Shown here: in pieces, positions 12,397 through 24,011 of the stretch
Layout of the letters: every line of letters begins with the position of its first letter
Numbering within the stretch: the first letter of the stretch is position 1
NCBI GenBank assembly: GCA_965153355.1
Contig: OZ231126.1
Span: 20,212,001 to 20,276,000 of the forward strand
Source: Flaccisagitta enflata
Lineage: Eukaryota; Chaetognatha; Sagittoidea; Aphragmophora
DNA length: 64,000 nucleotides
Direction of reading: 5' to 3'
Program-made: the position numbers and the translations under genes
The notes under the pieces: model-generated
Seen by the model: only the letters and a program-made list of their open reading frames with translations
What the model was told of the DNA's origin: nothing
Database searches by the model: none

Positions 12397-12801
12397 TACA
12401 ACTGATAAATGTGCTATAGGAGTAAGGAAAGGTCACCTACACATGTGAAAAACATGAAAGTGAACAAACAAGCTTGTAGAGACAGAGAAAGAATGAGAGA
12501 TCAAACTGACAAAGAAAAGCAGTTTTACCCGTAGCACGTGTTTTAAAAGGGAAAAAAAACCGCTGGTATCACAGCCTTGTTACACAGCCTAAGCAAACAA
12601 TGAGAGAGTGATGTTGCACCATGGGGGGGGGGGGGAAATAAAATCTTTTGTTGAATATAACACAGATAAGCTAACGGTATCACATATCAATGTTCAATGA
12701 TCACATATCGCTGATCCAAAGTTTGTTACAACCACAAGTATCATCAGTTTGTTTCGACCACATAACCTCATCACGTAACCTCATCACGTAACTTCATCAT
12801 A
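12397..12801. other. Intergenic, no gene seen
   Basis: It contains a poly-G run at 12625-12636 and a short ATCACGTAAC/CATAACCTC duplication near 12760-12795. No coding frame is convincing. Confidence 0.5.
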
Positions 12802-13777
12802 TCAAACCAAGAGTCCCGAAAAATCTGGGTAATGAGTTGACAATACCTCATTATCTACATCCATTTCTTCACCATTGACATCATGGTTATTTATTATCAC
12901 GATACGAGGGTTTTCATAATCCATGGTCCGTCGAAAAAGTACGACGTCGTCATAATTTAAGCCTGCAGCAAACAATTTTAGGGGATATAGGTCACAAATG
13001 GCCAAACATTTTTCAAGTGTAAAAGACTCCAACCGTCCCAGCCGTGTATGTATTTCAGTCAGTCTCTTTAATTATATGTACGTCCTAAAATTACATTTTT
13101 TATTGAAAGCCTGTTTCAGGGTCACTGCTCCTGCACAATCGTTCTGTTAGTCATCACTGCCCATCCCCACCAACACGCGACTGGGGTAACCTTTTATTTG
13201 CCCCTTTTTTTGGGGGGGGGGTTAAGATTGTCTTTCTGTTGATGAAGCTTCCCTTATGTATGGACATGCACATTTTTTCCTAACATACTGCTGCTGACAT
13301 ACTGCCCACCCACACGCGACTTGACAAGGAAAAAAAAAAATGGTTCTTGCCTATAAAGGTCCCAGTGGTGATGTGATTGATACGATCTTGATTGCCATGG
13401 TGAAATGGGGCTGCACCAAGTTGACTTAGGATGATTGAGACTTCCATAAAAGGATGATAGTTGAAACTGGATGGTATGGCATGAGCACCCAAAAAATCAG
13501 CATATTCCGGTGGCTCAGGATAATTACAAGGCAGAGCGACGGGTAGAATGTTGTTGGTGAGATGTTCCCTTGAATTGGTATACCGATAAAGAAGCCTCCC
13601 TTCCAGTGTTTCGGCGACAAAAACTCCTGCCTTTATTGATATTTTATCCGCTGGATAATCCTGCATTAGCTGTGCTTGGATCTTTCCAAGACGATACCAT
13701 AAATCATTGGATGTGGGTGAGAGGTTGTCACGAGTGGTGCACAGGCCAGGTTGAAGACATGGTGAAGTGGTACCCAT
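12802..13777 (-). CDS. Two-exon gene with a GC-AG intron, 195 residues, unknown function
   Basis: Exons 13777-13351 and 12962-12802 join in phase 1. The donor reads TTATAG|GCAAGA, the usual form of a GC-AG intron, and the acceptor reads TTTGCTGCAG. No GT donor in the right phase was found nearby. The protein begins MGTTSPCLQPGLCTTRDN, has a central segment with KISIKAGVFVAETLEGRLLYR and ends with an acidic NGEEMDVDNE tail. No domain is recognised. The intron holds two degraded 5' ends of hairpin elements (13121-13200, 13300-13330). A TATA box lies 25-33 nt upstream of the ATG. Confidence 0.6.
13121..13330 (-). mobile_element. Two degraded hairpin-element 5' ends in an intron
   Basis: 13121-13200 carries CACTGCTCCTGC, CTGCCCATCCCCACC, ACGCGACT in order. 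13295-13330 repeats the CTGCCCACCCACACGCGACTT box and ends ACAAGG-like. Both are read on the minus strand and are cut short. Confidence 0.45.
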
Positions 13778-13801
13778 ATTATGATTGGGTTCCTGGCCTT
13801 T

Positions 13802-13810
13802 CTATTTATA
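13802..13810 (-). promoter_or_regulatory. TATA box
   Basis: The minus strand reads TATAAATAG ending 25 nt before the ATG at 13777. This is a perfect TATAWAWR match. A start site 25-30 nt downstream would leave almost no 5' leader, so a slightly later ATG is also possible. Confidence 0.5.
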
Positions 13811-13834
13811 CAGTGAACAGTTAACAGTTTGTAT

Positions 13835-14479
13835 ATCAAATATCAAATATCTTAATTAACAGAAAAGAGCTGGATTGATGTGAAAACAGTTATTGGCTAA
13901 AATCAAGACAAAAAGGGAGAGATGCCAATTACAAAACCTGCCACGTAGATATTGGATTTCTTACATTGTATCTCATTCCAATGGGATACAATTTTGGGTT
14001 TTATTTTCGGTAGTATTTTTAACAACTATTTGGAGTTACATAAAATATATACCCAAAAAAAAAAAAAATTTATGGGGGGGTTTTTCTTTAACTTTAATAA
14101 TTCTTTTTTTAACCTTTTACCAGAAAGATTCGTATTCACATTCCTTACACCCTTATTTGGAAAGCAGCCGCGGAGCATGGGTAAACAAAAGTTGGGATGT
14201 CTCCCTTTTTATGTCGTACTACGAATCCAAAACAAAAATATCACTTTGAGATGTGAAAATTACCTCTGGAGGTTAACAACTTTGAGGTACCACTGTAACT
14301 GTTAAAAAAATTTTTTTTTTAAAATCAACTAAAAACATAAAAGTCAATTCGCCGATGGAGACCAAATCAGGAAAAACGTAAAATGAAATACCATTTCTTC
14401 ATGGTAAACAAAGCAGTACGTAAAGAGACATGCTTTAAAAACTAAAGTTTTTCATACGTAGAGCGAATAATTCTACTGT
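13835..14479. other. Intergenic, AT-rich, no gene seen
   Basis: Homopolymer-rich sequence; overlapping plus-strand frames at 13893-14305 are Lys/Phe-rich and look like chance. Confidence 0.5.
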
Positions 14480-15719
14480 TCATTCACGCACTAAATCGTT
14501 AAGAATTTGCGCGAAACGACGTTTGTCATCTGTGGTTTGGAAAGAAAAGCGTTGACGACCGAGTTGTAACTCCCAGGTTGATGTCGCCTCCAACGTTTCT
14601 CGCAACGCAGAAAAGGCAGAACCGTGACCACGCTCGCCTTCGCGCTTGGGAGGCGACTGCTCACAGGCGATCGAGGCGTCGACCGGGCACTTGGCAGAAG
14701 GGCCCCCAACAGATTCTGTGGGAACCCGTACACCAAACACCTTTTTCTCGCATGGCAAAGGGGACGTGTGAATTTCGTTTTTTATCCCGGGTGACTGTGA
14801 GGATAAAAAAGAAAGGACAGGGACCGGATAACTAGTTGTGACGTGCAAGTTGCACATCAACAAGAAGAGACACTTTGTTTCACAGCAAAAAGGAAAAATC
14901 CTTTTTTTTAACTTACTCCAATTGAGAAATCTTGTTGATTCACCTTGTTTGGCACATCGCCAGGAGCCATTTTACGCGAACCCTTCAAACAACTTCGACC
15001 AATGGGAGGCGAAATGACCGGTTCTTTGTACAAAGCCTTCCTTCCGTAGTCCTGGAGGTGAACATGAGGTGAAAAGGAGATGAGCATGAGGTGAAAAGGA
15101 ATTGGAAACAGCGAAAAAATAGTGGGAACCTAAAGGGAGTAATGAATGTTGACTTTCACCATTGATATTACTTTTTGTATACCTGAATACACCCAGTACG
15201 CGCATTAAATACGCGCAGGGGAGGAATCTGACGTGGAGCGCCCAGAAAGAGCCCGGGAGGAGGGCAACCCGGAATCAATCGAGGCGGGAGCGGTTCCATA
15301 GACGAGCGGGGAGGTTGGTACTGCTCGAGGACCTGCTCAACCTTGCGACGAGTGAACGGGGAAATACGAGACTCGGTTCCCGGAGGATCCGGCTCCGGAG
15401 AGGAGTTGAAGGAAATTTGACGCCGGACTGGGTTGTTCTTTGGCCCATGGGAGGGATTCGGTGAATGAAAGATTTTTCCCAAGATTGGACGAGGGTTGGC
15501 CGGAAACGCTTGCTGGAGTTCCACATCGACCTTTGGATCGTAGTCGATCGATGAAGCATTGGAGGATGCTTGATTCAACGGCGATGGCGATCCTTGATTC
15601 GAGGGCGAACGTGGAGGGGTGGTGACCACACTAAGTGATGACTGGGACGAGAAACTTTCATATTCTACTTCTATTTTCATGGAAGACTCCTGATTTGCCA
15701 GATTCCCAACGTGAGCCAT
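14480..15719 (-). CDS. Three-exon gene for a Pro/Ser-rich protein, 328 residues
   Basis: Exons 15719-15183, 15051-14917 and 14794-14480 all join in phase 0. Donors are GTATAC and GTAAGT; acceptors are TTCACCTCCAG and TTTATCCTCACAG. The ATG has a good context (AAAAAGATGG). The N-terminal half is disordered-looking and rich in SP and PP (TTPPRSPSNQGSPSP). A helix-like ISPFTRRKVEQVLEQYQPP segment sits near residue 130. Exon 2 is basic (GRKALYKEP, SCLKGSRK). The last 50 residues (STWELQLGRQRFSFQTTDDK, RRFAQILNDLV) look folded. I recognise no domain. Proline-rich SP sites next to MYND-like neighbours are suggestive only, since MYND fingers bind proline motifs. Confidence 0.66.
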
Positions 15720-16321
15720 CTTTTTTGATTTTATGACTATGATGAATTTGACGTGTTCATTAAAAGAGCTTTTTAATTGCACCTGCAAAGGTAACCAACA
15801 AGGCGGGTATAACAAGGCAGGACTGCAAAAAGAAAGGCGGAACGACCGAAACTATCTTGTAAGAAAAGAGAACCCAGTACGGTAAATGATATTTAAAAAT
15901 GGAAATCTAGGGAGTTCATTACAGGATGACAAAATAATTTTTTTTTTTTTTTAAATGTAAGCAAAGTTCTCTTTTTACTTTTTTATTTATGGAGGGAACA
16001 TTTTTACCACAACAATCAAAACACCCATTGGAACAATAAGCCCTTTTTTTTTCTTTTTCACATATATGAAACACTTTAAGTTAGATGTCTTCCTTTAATG
16101 ATTAACCCAAAACTTCCTTTTTTACACAACATTCACTGTAACTGTATAATGTGAGAAAGTAAAACACTTCCTTCAACATTTATGAACATAATCAGCTAAA
16201 CAGGAAAGAAAAATGTCGAAGAGAAACCACTAACAAAAGCTGGAAAAAACTTTGACAAAGAAGGATATCTACAATTACATACTTTAATAAAGAGCGTGTA
16301 ATTCTAATAAGTAGTGAGGCT
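15720..16321. other. Intergenic, AT-rich, no gene seen
   Basis: Poly-T and A-rich tracts (15938-15955, 16036-16060). No coding frame is convincing. Confidence 0.5.
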
Positions 16322-17234
16322 CTACAGATCCTGGAAAAAACCCCTCTCATCATCGCTTGTACGGTCATCGTACCCATGGTCGTCAGCGTCGTCAAATTGA
16401 CTTTCGTCATCAGACTCTTCACCTTCTGACGCAGAAACTGGACCACCGAGTAACCAAGAGTCATTCTCATCAAGAACACTCATTTCTTTGGTCATCTCCA
16501 CCCCAATCCTCTCAAACCATTCACGCATGAGCAGATCTTCATCCTCCTCTTTGGCCATACGCTGACTGCCATCATGTGGAGAAAAACCAATTGCTTCCGT
16601 ATCAGAACCGCCAAATGGGACCTTGTAGGAATCCCTCTTGGCCTCCGTCTCTAAATCGGTCTCGGAATCCGTGTCGGAAACGATGTCATCGTTGAGGTAA
16701 TCTTTGATGAAAAGCGCCGTTTTGTTCCGACCTTCGATACTCAAGTTGTCGTACCATCGCCTCCACTCCGCAAGCGGCGAAATATAAACGTTTTCCGCCA
16801 CGGCGTACTCGGAATCCCAGTCGGAAGCCGTGTCGGACAACCCAATCGGAAGCCCTGTCGCTATGAAGGGAGAATCCATGCCGAAGTAGGAATCTGTAAA
16901 ACAGTCTGTGTCGGCATCACCGTCGTAATCAAGGGCGTCCACTTCATCGGGGGATACATCGACGGGACGTTTTACGTAATCTTCGATGGCTAAGGAAATC
17001 TCGAAACGTTGATCCAGGCTAGTGTGGTCGTACCATTGCCTCCATGACGACAGCGGGGATGGAGAGATGAGATCCGTTTCGCATACATCGCCGTCGCAGC
17101 AAGGGCAGGACATCGATGAGGGTGCTAGGACCACCTTCCTTTTGTACTTGGTGAGGAAGAGGAAGATGGGATCCAAAACCCAATCACCCTTATGAAGGAG
17201 ATAACCATTGGTTTTTGTGGCACAGCGATACAAT
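16322..17234 (-). CDS. Acidic protein with a duplicated W-x2-WYD repeat
   Basis: The open frame runs to the stop at 16322. An internal ATG at 17113 (MSCPCCDGDVCE) is the safest start, giving 263 residues, but coding-like sequence continues upstream (ELYRCATKTNGYLLHKGDWV). A likely 5' exon at 17368-17302 starts MSLSESPHDWE and has a GTGAGT donor. Its phase 0 does not match the frame here, so that join is unresolved. Two copies of a 31-residue unit are visible: PLSSWRQWYDHTSLDQRF...IEDYVKR and PLAEWRRWYDNLSIEGRN...IKDYLND. A weaker third reads LLMREWFERIGVEM. The rest is very acidic (DSETDLETE, EGEESDDESQFDDADD). Function unknown. Confidence 0.6.
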
Positions 17235-17368
17235 TCTCCTTATTTTTAAGGGACAAAGGAGGTACATTCACACATTCCCCCTACATACAACTATCACTCA
17301 CCTCCCAATCATGTGGGGATTCCGAAAGAGACATTGGCGCTTTTTCTTGATTTCTAGGATCTCACTGC

Positions 17369-17765
17369 CTGTATATTTAAAAAACTGCATGAAAAAAAAA
17401 TGGCAGAGTGAGCAGGAAATAATCAATTAAAAATTTTTTTTTTAATTGATTGATTGATTGATTAAAGATAATAAATCTAAACTCGGTACCAGACATTAGC
17501 TACCAGATAAGTATTGATCTTGAATAGGAAATCGCTGGGGATCAATAAACAGCGAAAAAAGCAACGTTGGTACAGAAAGCATATACAAAAGGAAACACTT
17601 TTGAAATCTAAATCTTGATCAGGCATATAAACCCACCATTTTGTCCAAACTTTTGTAAGTTAGGGCTTATGGCCAAAACATTCATTGAAAATGAGAACGA
17701 TTCATACGACATATTTTAGGGTGAAGGATACGACAAGTTACAATTATAGCGCCTAACAGGTTCCA
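17369..17765. other. Intergenic, with a (TTGA/ATTG)n tract
   Basis: A short TGATTGATTGATTGATTAA tract lies at 17442-17464; otherwise nothing is recognised. Confidence 0.5.
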
Positions 17766-19034
17766 CTAAACAAGATGAAGCGAGTGACTAACAAGGCGGT
17801 GACAGTCACAATTCTGGTGTTCAAAGTGCGAGTGGTCGTTGACGGCAAGATTTAATTCGACATTAACAGCCTTGAAAACGGTGGTGAGGACGATGGTATT
17901 TTTGTCAACTTCAACTTCAAATATCGGACAACCATTTTCCACCCTTAAGAATCCAAGTGCGAAGAAGAAAGGTTTGCGATAAGTGGCACTCCAGACAGCG
18001 AGGCATTTGTTCGTCTCCGGATCCAAGAGGATTGGACTGGATAAGAAAAATGCCATAAAATGACAATTCTTTTTTTTTTTCAAAAGAATGACATCGTTCA
18101 AGGTTATGCAGAAATATTAAGGATTACAATGTACGAAGACTGACCTATCCTCGGGCGGGTGGCTTTGAAATGCAGTCCAGATAGGAACACGCATCCCCGC
18201 TGGCAAGTCAGATCGGCGCAAGCAGCATTTCGTCGGATCGGTGAGGTATTCCCAGCATAAGGGATTGTAATGTTGAGCTGCAATTTGTTGAGAAACACAT
18301 GTTAACAAATAGGGTCTCATTTTACAAACAACAAGGAAACAATAACCGAAGAAACTTACTTGCATTAACTTGCCACAAGCGAGCTTCCTCAGGGGTGAAA
18401 CGTTCGATGAAATTGACCGAGACGCCGTTTTCTGGAACGTTGGCCGGAGGTTCCACTTCAAGCGTCACTGAGCTCCTTGGTCCCGGAATGAAGCGCAAGG
18501 CATATGAAGACTCCGGAGAGGATGGATCCTCACCCATGATACGCACGTTTTGCATTTGAGCCTGAGAGGAGATGACTCCAATATATATTTCACCCCTTTT
18601 TGGGTGTTCCCCGAAAGAAAAGGTCACTAGAATAGGTTATTAACAAAGAAGATTTACATAAATCAAAATGAAGACCACAACTAACCAAAAGGTATCGAAG
18701 ACAAGCGTCATTGTTTATCTCGATAGAGCGTCCAGGTTCACCCAAAACTGATTTCAGCAGTGGAACAGTGATTCCATTCACGACAACAGATTCATGACTT
18801 GAACCACTTGACGAGGAAGAAGACGAAATGGGATCTAGAAGAAATTGAAGGAGAGATATTGTGTTTCTAAAAAGATACCTAAATATGGATACCAAAACAT
18901 GAGAATGACAGTGCAATGCGCACAGTCAGGCCAACCCCACCCCCAACCCTTTAAATAAAAAAAAAAAAAAAAAACGCAGATACCCTGACGAAAAAAAATA
19001 CAGTACCTGATCCAGGACTGACTGAGGTAGACAT
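17766..19034 (-). CDS. Five-exon gene, 260 residues, unknown function
   Basis: Exons 19034-19007, 18834-18686, 18561-18360, 18277-18145 and 18036-17766 join in phases 1, 0, 1 and 2, each matched on both sides of a GT/AG intron. The first exon encodes only MSTSVSPGS. A Ser tract and a VVVNGITVPLLKSVLGEPG segment follow. The central part (ALRFIPGPRSSVTLEVEPPA, SVNFIERFTPEEARLWQVNA) reads like beta strands ahead of a helix. The C-terminal half has WEYLTDPTKCC, ILLDPETNKCLAVWSATYRK, FEVEVDKNTIVLTTVF and a His/Cys-rich end (HFEHQNCDCH). No family is recognised. This is the best-constrained gene model in the window because all four junctions agree. It is also the most upstream member of the minus-strand cluster. 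Confidence 0.72.
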
Positions 19035-20959
19035 GATTTCCTAGGGTCCACACCAACCAGGGAAACAGCAGAACCAAAAACGATGTTGTAAAAGGTCCAC
19101 GAACAACGGCCTGGGTCCAAAACGAACATGTTCAACAAACCAATCTTGTACTTAAAATAAAGGAATGCCGAAGTGTCAAACGCTGGCACGATTGCTCTTA
19201 TCGTCACGATTATCTCTCGCGCTTAATCCTCAAATCCGACCAATTACAAACTCTCTTCCAACAAACTCAGAACTTTTATCACGCCTCGCTCGATTCAATT
19301 TCTCTCTTTTTCCGTTATAAGCCATCTGCGCGCACACTGTTTATTTTCTGCCTGCCCCGCATTAATTAACAAAAATACTCTTTTCACACAAATGCTCGTC
19401 CTTCCAGCGGTTGGTCTGTCCGTGGCCTACTTTTTCTCCTTTTAACCTTTTCTCATTTTCTCCTTTGCACAGTGTAAAGAATTCATGTGAAATAAAAAAA
19501 ATTGTGTACACATTGCTTCCTCCGCATCTCCTTGTTTCGTTTCATGGGATTTCCACTGTATTACAACAAACCAATTATACAGCGCTCCAAAAAGTAAGTT
19601 ACAGTGGTATCTGTTATACTGGATCAAGTTTCATCACATTTTTCTCCTTCTTATCTTCTTGCCCAGCTTTTCCCCTCCATCTTTTTTCCTCTCTTTTCGC
19701 TCCCCTTTTCCTATCAAATCCATCATTTCCCTTTTCTCTTTTTTAAATAGAACTTGTAAGCGATTCAACCAAATATCAACGACCACGTACGTTATATTGC
19801 TATGAATCCGCTCGTCAAGAAGGAGCATAGTCAGTCTAGGCATCGAGAAACCACGCAGTCTAGATATCTAGCGTCCGATATCGCGGTCACGTTGGACAAG
19901 AAGAAAATATAACACCAAAGGTACAGCTCAGTTCAAAAGATATAACAGGGTGTTAAAACTGATCACCAATGACTGTTGGGTGTGCTTTTTAAAATAGAAA
20001 AATTCAAACAAGCAGGAGTGAAAAGAGTAAAAAAAGTTCCAAAGATATCAATAGGTGTTAAACCAGAACTGTAGCGTATCCATGTTTTACCACCTTATCT
20101 GTGCTAAGCCTACTTAACATTTTTTTGGCTGACAAATCCCGCTTACAAAGAAACAAAGGCTCAGTTTCTCAAAAGATCCATGACTGGCCCATGTTGGCGT
20201 TTACATCAAATTTCTCAGATTGTTCTCGTTTTCCATAACCGTGACAGCTCTGTTTTACAAATTTATATCTTTACTGCCGGTCAAAAAATATTCTGGTGAC
20301 ATTCCCGTTATTTCTGTAACTGTTAAACTTTCTTTATTTTACATTCTACTTTACCATTATGTTGTGTTTTCAACTTTTTCGCAGAATATCAGATGTATTG
20401 GACAACAGAATCCCTCAGCCACTTCTTACCACCTCAACATTTTCGGGAAATTCAAGTGCGATACTTCATCTACAAAATTACCTTATTTCCTACACAGTGT
20501 GCGTATAATTCATGCCAATTCAAGGCCAGAATTTAGGATGAAATCTTTAGCCTTGAGCTAGATCCCAGAGCCGGGATTTGAGCCACAAGGAGGCGGAGAT
20601 TTGAGATTTCATGTTTGAGGCTAGAATTTGAAATTTGTTGCTGGGATTTCAAACCTAAAATTAAAATCTCAGGGCTGGGAATTGGGCATCAAAGCTATGA
20701 TTTAAGCCTCACGGCTGTGATAGGGCCTCAAGGATGAAGTTCGAGTCTTAAAGATGAGATTTGGAACTCAAGGCTTAGATTTGCAACAAAGAAGGAGAAA
20801 AAGAAACAAGAACTCTGCTGTATATGAAACTATGAAAGCATAAGGCATGGGCACCTTTGGGACCGCGCTTCTCTAAAACGATATATGCAATCGACCAAAT
20901 TCTTTCCTTCGCTCATATACACGAACGCATAAACAGGAAGGAACACGAAAAATGAGAAA

Positions 20960-20962
<3 letters not shown>

Positions 20963-20996
<34 letters not shown>
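20963..20996. repeat. (GA)n microsatellite
   Basis: Uninterrupted AG dinucleotides between AGTAAG and TTTTGG. Confidence 0.9.
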
Positions 20997-20999
<3 letters not shown>

Positions 21000-21059
21000 G
21001 CGGAACTTTCCTAAAAGCACAATTATGACGATGTGGCAGCGTTGGCCATTTATTGGCGT

Positions 21060-21660
21060 CGAATAAAACCATGGCGTTGCCGTTGGGGTTGAAGTTAGTG
21101 TTGGCGTTGGTGTTGAAGTTAGTGTTGGCGTTGGTGTTGCCATTGGGATTGAAGTTAGTGTTGATGTCGGTGAAGCCGTTGGGACTGGTGTTGGTATTGG
21201 TGATAGCGTTGACCATTGATATAGTGTATCGTCGGCGTTTGTGTTTGGTAATGCCATGACATGACATGGTATTGACGTTGGCGTCGGCGTCGGTGTTCGC
21301 TTTGGTGTTGACATTGGCGTTGGCGTTGGCGTTGGTGTTGGCGTATACTAAAATGATGTTGGTATTGGAGTTGGCATTGATGATAGTGTTGGCGTTGGGG
21401 TTAAGGTTGGCGTTGGCGTTAAGGTTGGCGTTGATATTGGGGTTGGCGTTGGCGTTGGCGTTGGCATACTAAAATGGTTGTATACTGGTATGACGTTGGC
21501 AGTGTTGATAGTGTTGGCGTTGGTGACGGCGTTGGGGTCAAGGTTGGCATTAGCGCTGGCATTTGCGTTGGCATTGGCATCAGCGCTGGCATTTGCGTTG
21601 GCATTGACGTTGGCGTTGGCGTTAGCGTTGACATTGCACTAGCTTTGGCGTTGGCGTTGT
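21060..21660. repeat. Hexanucleotide satellite, unit near GTTGGC
   Basis: About 600 bp of GTTGGC/GTTGGT/GTTGAC variants, with higher-order blocks repeated (for example GCATTTGCGTTGGCATTG at about 21557 and 21591). A weaker continuation reaches 21990. Val/Leu/Ala frames here are artefacts. Confidence 0.9.
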
Positions 21661-22384
21661 ATAGTGTATACTAAGATGACTTCGGTAGTAGAGTTGGCAT
21701 TGATCTACAGCTATGATGACTAAGCAGTAAAAAAAATGATAGAAGGGCATTACTAACGTGATGTATACAGTCATTACAGTGTTAAAATGATGTTGGTGTT
21801 AAAGATGGCATTGATGATGGTGTTTGCGTTGGAAGAAGCTGGTGCTATGGCAGAGGCATAAGTAATGGCTTCAAAATTGAAAATGGCGTATGCGTTGGTA
21901 TTGGCATTGGCGTTTGTGCTGTTATTAGGATTGAACTTGGCTATGGCTGTTGCGTTGAAAATACCAATGAGGTTGGAGTTAACAATTCTGTCACGGCACA
22001 TCTGCCGTAATAACCGTGAAAAATGAAAACAAACACATTGAACAAGTTCATTTCTAGTCCCCGTTTGTCACTGAAAGTTGCACCCGGTAAGCCTTTTTGA
22101 TTAACTGCAGCAACTCACATTGACATAACTGCAGCAACTCGAAATGAAACCCGCCGCGCTGGAGCAGCAGCACAGAATCCATGCTGCGGCACTTAATTCG
22201 TGCTGCAGCACGCTCCTCATTTTCCCTCGGATATTTTTAGCTCTTTGCAGCTCGGCAATCCTCTAATCTCACCGAATTTATTAATGATAGAAGAAAAGAG
22301 AAGAAAAGCTGGGCAAAGAAAAAGGAAAGAAAAGGAATTGACCGAAGCTTGAAGGAGGAAATGAACGCGGAAACGAGAGCCATG

Positions 22385-22568
22385 AGGAATATGACGACGG
22401 CGACGACGATGACGTCGACGATGATGATGAAGATGATGATGGTGATGATGATGGTGGTGGTGGTGGTGGTGGTGGTGGTGGTGGTGGTGGTGGTGGTGGT
22501 GGTGGTGGTGGTGGTGGTGGTGGTGGTGGTGGTGGTGGTGGTGGTGGTGGTGGTGGTGGTGGTGATGG

Positions 22569-22626
<58 letters not shown>

Positions 22627-22697
22627 GGTGGTGGTGGTGGTGGTGGTGGTGGTGGTGATGGTGATGGTGATGGTGATGGTGATGGTGATGGTGATGG

Positions 22698-22732
<35 letters not shown>

Positions 22733-22735
22733 GTG
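22385..22735. repeat. Compound (GGT)n/(GAT)n/(GGTGAT)n trinucleotide array
   Basis: Blocks alternate: GAT, a long GGT run (22446-22562), GAT, GGT, GGTGAT and GAT again. The order suggests stepwise expansion of one ancestral tract. Confidence 0.95.
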
Positions 22736-22884
22736 ACGAACACAGCAATGACGATTGATGATGTCTACGACACGGACGCAGCGTATATAATGTCAAAGAG
22801 TAAAAGACAAGTGAAAAGACAACGAAAGTAGTTGCCAAAAAAGAAATACCGAAATGTAAGCAAACAACAAATTCTTATCATTAT

Positions 22885-23010
22885 ACTTTCTTCCTCTCCT
22901 TCTTCTTTTTCTTCCTCTTCTTCTCCTTCTTCTTCTTCTTCTTCTTCTTCTTCTTCTCCTCTTTCTCCTTCTTCTTCTTCTCCTTCTTTCAATTCTTCTT
23001 CCTCTTCTTG
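22885..23010. repeat. (CTT)n/(CCT) pyrimidine tract
   Basis: TTCTTC and CTCCTT units with few interruptions. Confidence 0.85.
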
Positions 23011-23786
23011 CTGCTATTTACCCCTTTCTCCACGACAGGATTTTCCCTTCTTCTTAAATCTTTTCTTCATTTTTTTTCTTTCACCATTTCTTTCTTTTTT
23101 CTACTTCTCTTTCTCCAGCGAACGTCTAGAATTCCACTGACCATCTATTAACCTTGATCTTTGACCCTCATGAATAATCACCCTTGGGATTATTGCTGAA
23201 CCAAACTTTACTTAAAGGTGAGACGGGAGAAGCCTCAACGATGGCAAAGGATAGAAAGTAAGTCAAAGAATGAGAAATTGCTTCACCGACACTGACTTTT
23301 TTCCTTTTTTTCTGTGGGATTATCATGAAGTTATCGAGAGAAAAATCACAGTATAATCAGAGTAAGGTCGCGGCTTTATTTATGGTGAGCAGGGAGGGGG
23401 TCGAATCCCCCCCCTCTCCTCCCCTACAAAATTGGTTATCATACTTTACCAAGTGTCACTTTCAAATTCATGACGAGCAAAGTGCCAATCAAAATTCTAT
23501 CGTGATGGTTCGATTGCTCCTGCCCCGTAGGACAATGGACAATTCGCCCTTGGAGCTATGGGAGGGGATGTAGGTAGGGATGTAGGGATGTAGCTCACTT
23601 AATTGTTACTTACTCTGAAAGCGGTGGGATAGGTTTTCCAATGGGGCCGCAAAGATACCGATTTTTTTATTTTCAAAAAATAGGATCAATATTTTTGATA
23701 TCGATTATTGCCGCGGTTTGTATTATATTTCATACTAACTGGATCTGGACTAATTCGTTCAAAATATCGTTCACCCTCTTCTTTTT

Positions 23787-23903
23787 AGTCGCGTGCTACG
23801 CGACTCTACATCCCGCTTTGTCGGTCCCTCCATGATCAAGTGACCTCAAAAACAGCCCCTGCCCACCCGCACGCGACTGAGGTAGCCGTGCATCCGGCCT
23901 TGT
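23787..23903 (-). mobile_element. Hairpin-capped element, full length, AGTCGCGT subfamily
   Basis: One of the clearest copies. The minus-strand 3' end is the perfect stem AGTCGCGT-AGC-ACGCGACT followed by an A-run. The 5' end reads ACAAGGCCGGATGCACGGCT. Between them are GTCGCGTGCGGGTGGGCAGG, AGGTCACTTGATCATG and GACCGACAAAGC boxes. No obvious target-site duplication. Confidence 0.8.
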
Positions 23904-24011
23904 TTTAATGACTTTCCTCACTACCTTTTACCTTTTTTTCAATTAGGGGACTTCCTCATATTCAAAATCTTATTCTTGACATCACCACTTTTTCCTTGAA
24001 AGTTTGCTTCC

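Larger units (their letters stand above)
19035..24011. other. Gene desert with satellites and simple repeats
   Basis: No coding gene is supported. An open plus-strand stretch at 20378-20510 after a TTCAACTTTTTCGCAG acceptor-like site has two Cys and might be an exon, but nothing confirms it. Degenerate GGGATTTGAGCC units lie at 20570-20790. Named repeats are listed separately. Confidence 0.6.

Noticed and set aside
13893-14305. Two overlapping plus-strand frames
   Set aside because: Lys/Phe-rich, over homopolymers, no splice or start context.
19411-19746. Plus-strand frame rich in Phe/Ser/Leu
   Set aside because: Pyrimidine-rich sequence; no conserved pattern or gene context.
22237-22838. 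Long frames of Pro, Val, Thr or Met
   Set aside because: All six frames are open only because the DNA is a trinucleotide repeat.
23380-23425. tRNA-like T-arm (GGGGGTCGAATCCCCC)
   Set aside because: No acceptor stem, D-arm or anticodon arm could be placed upstream; it is a C/G-rich chance hairpin.
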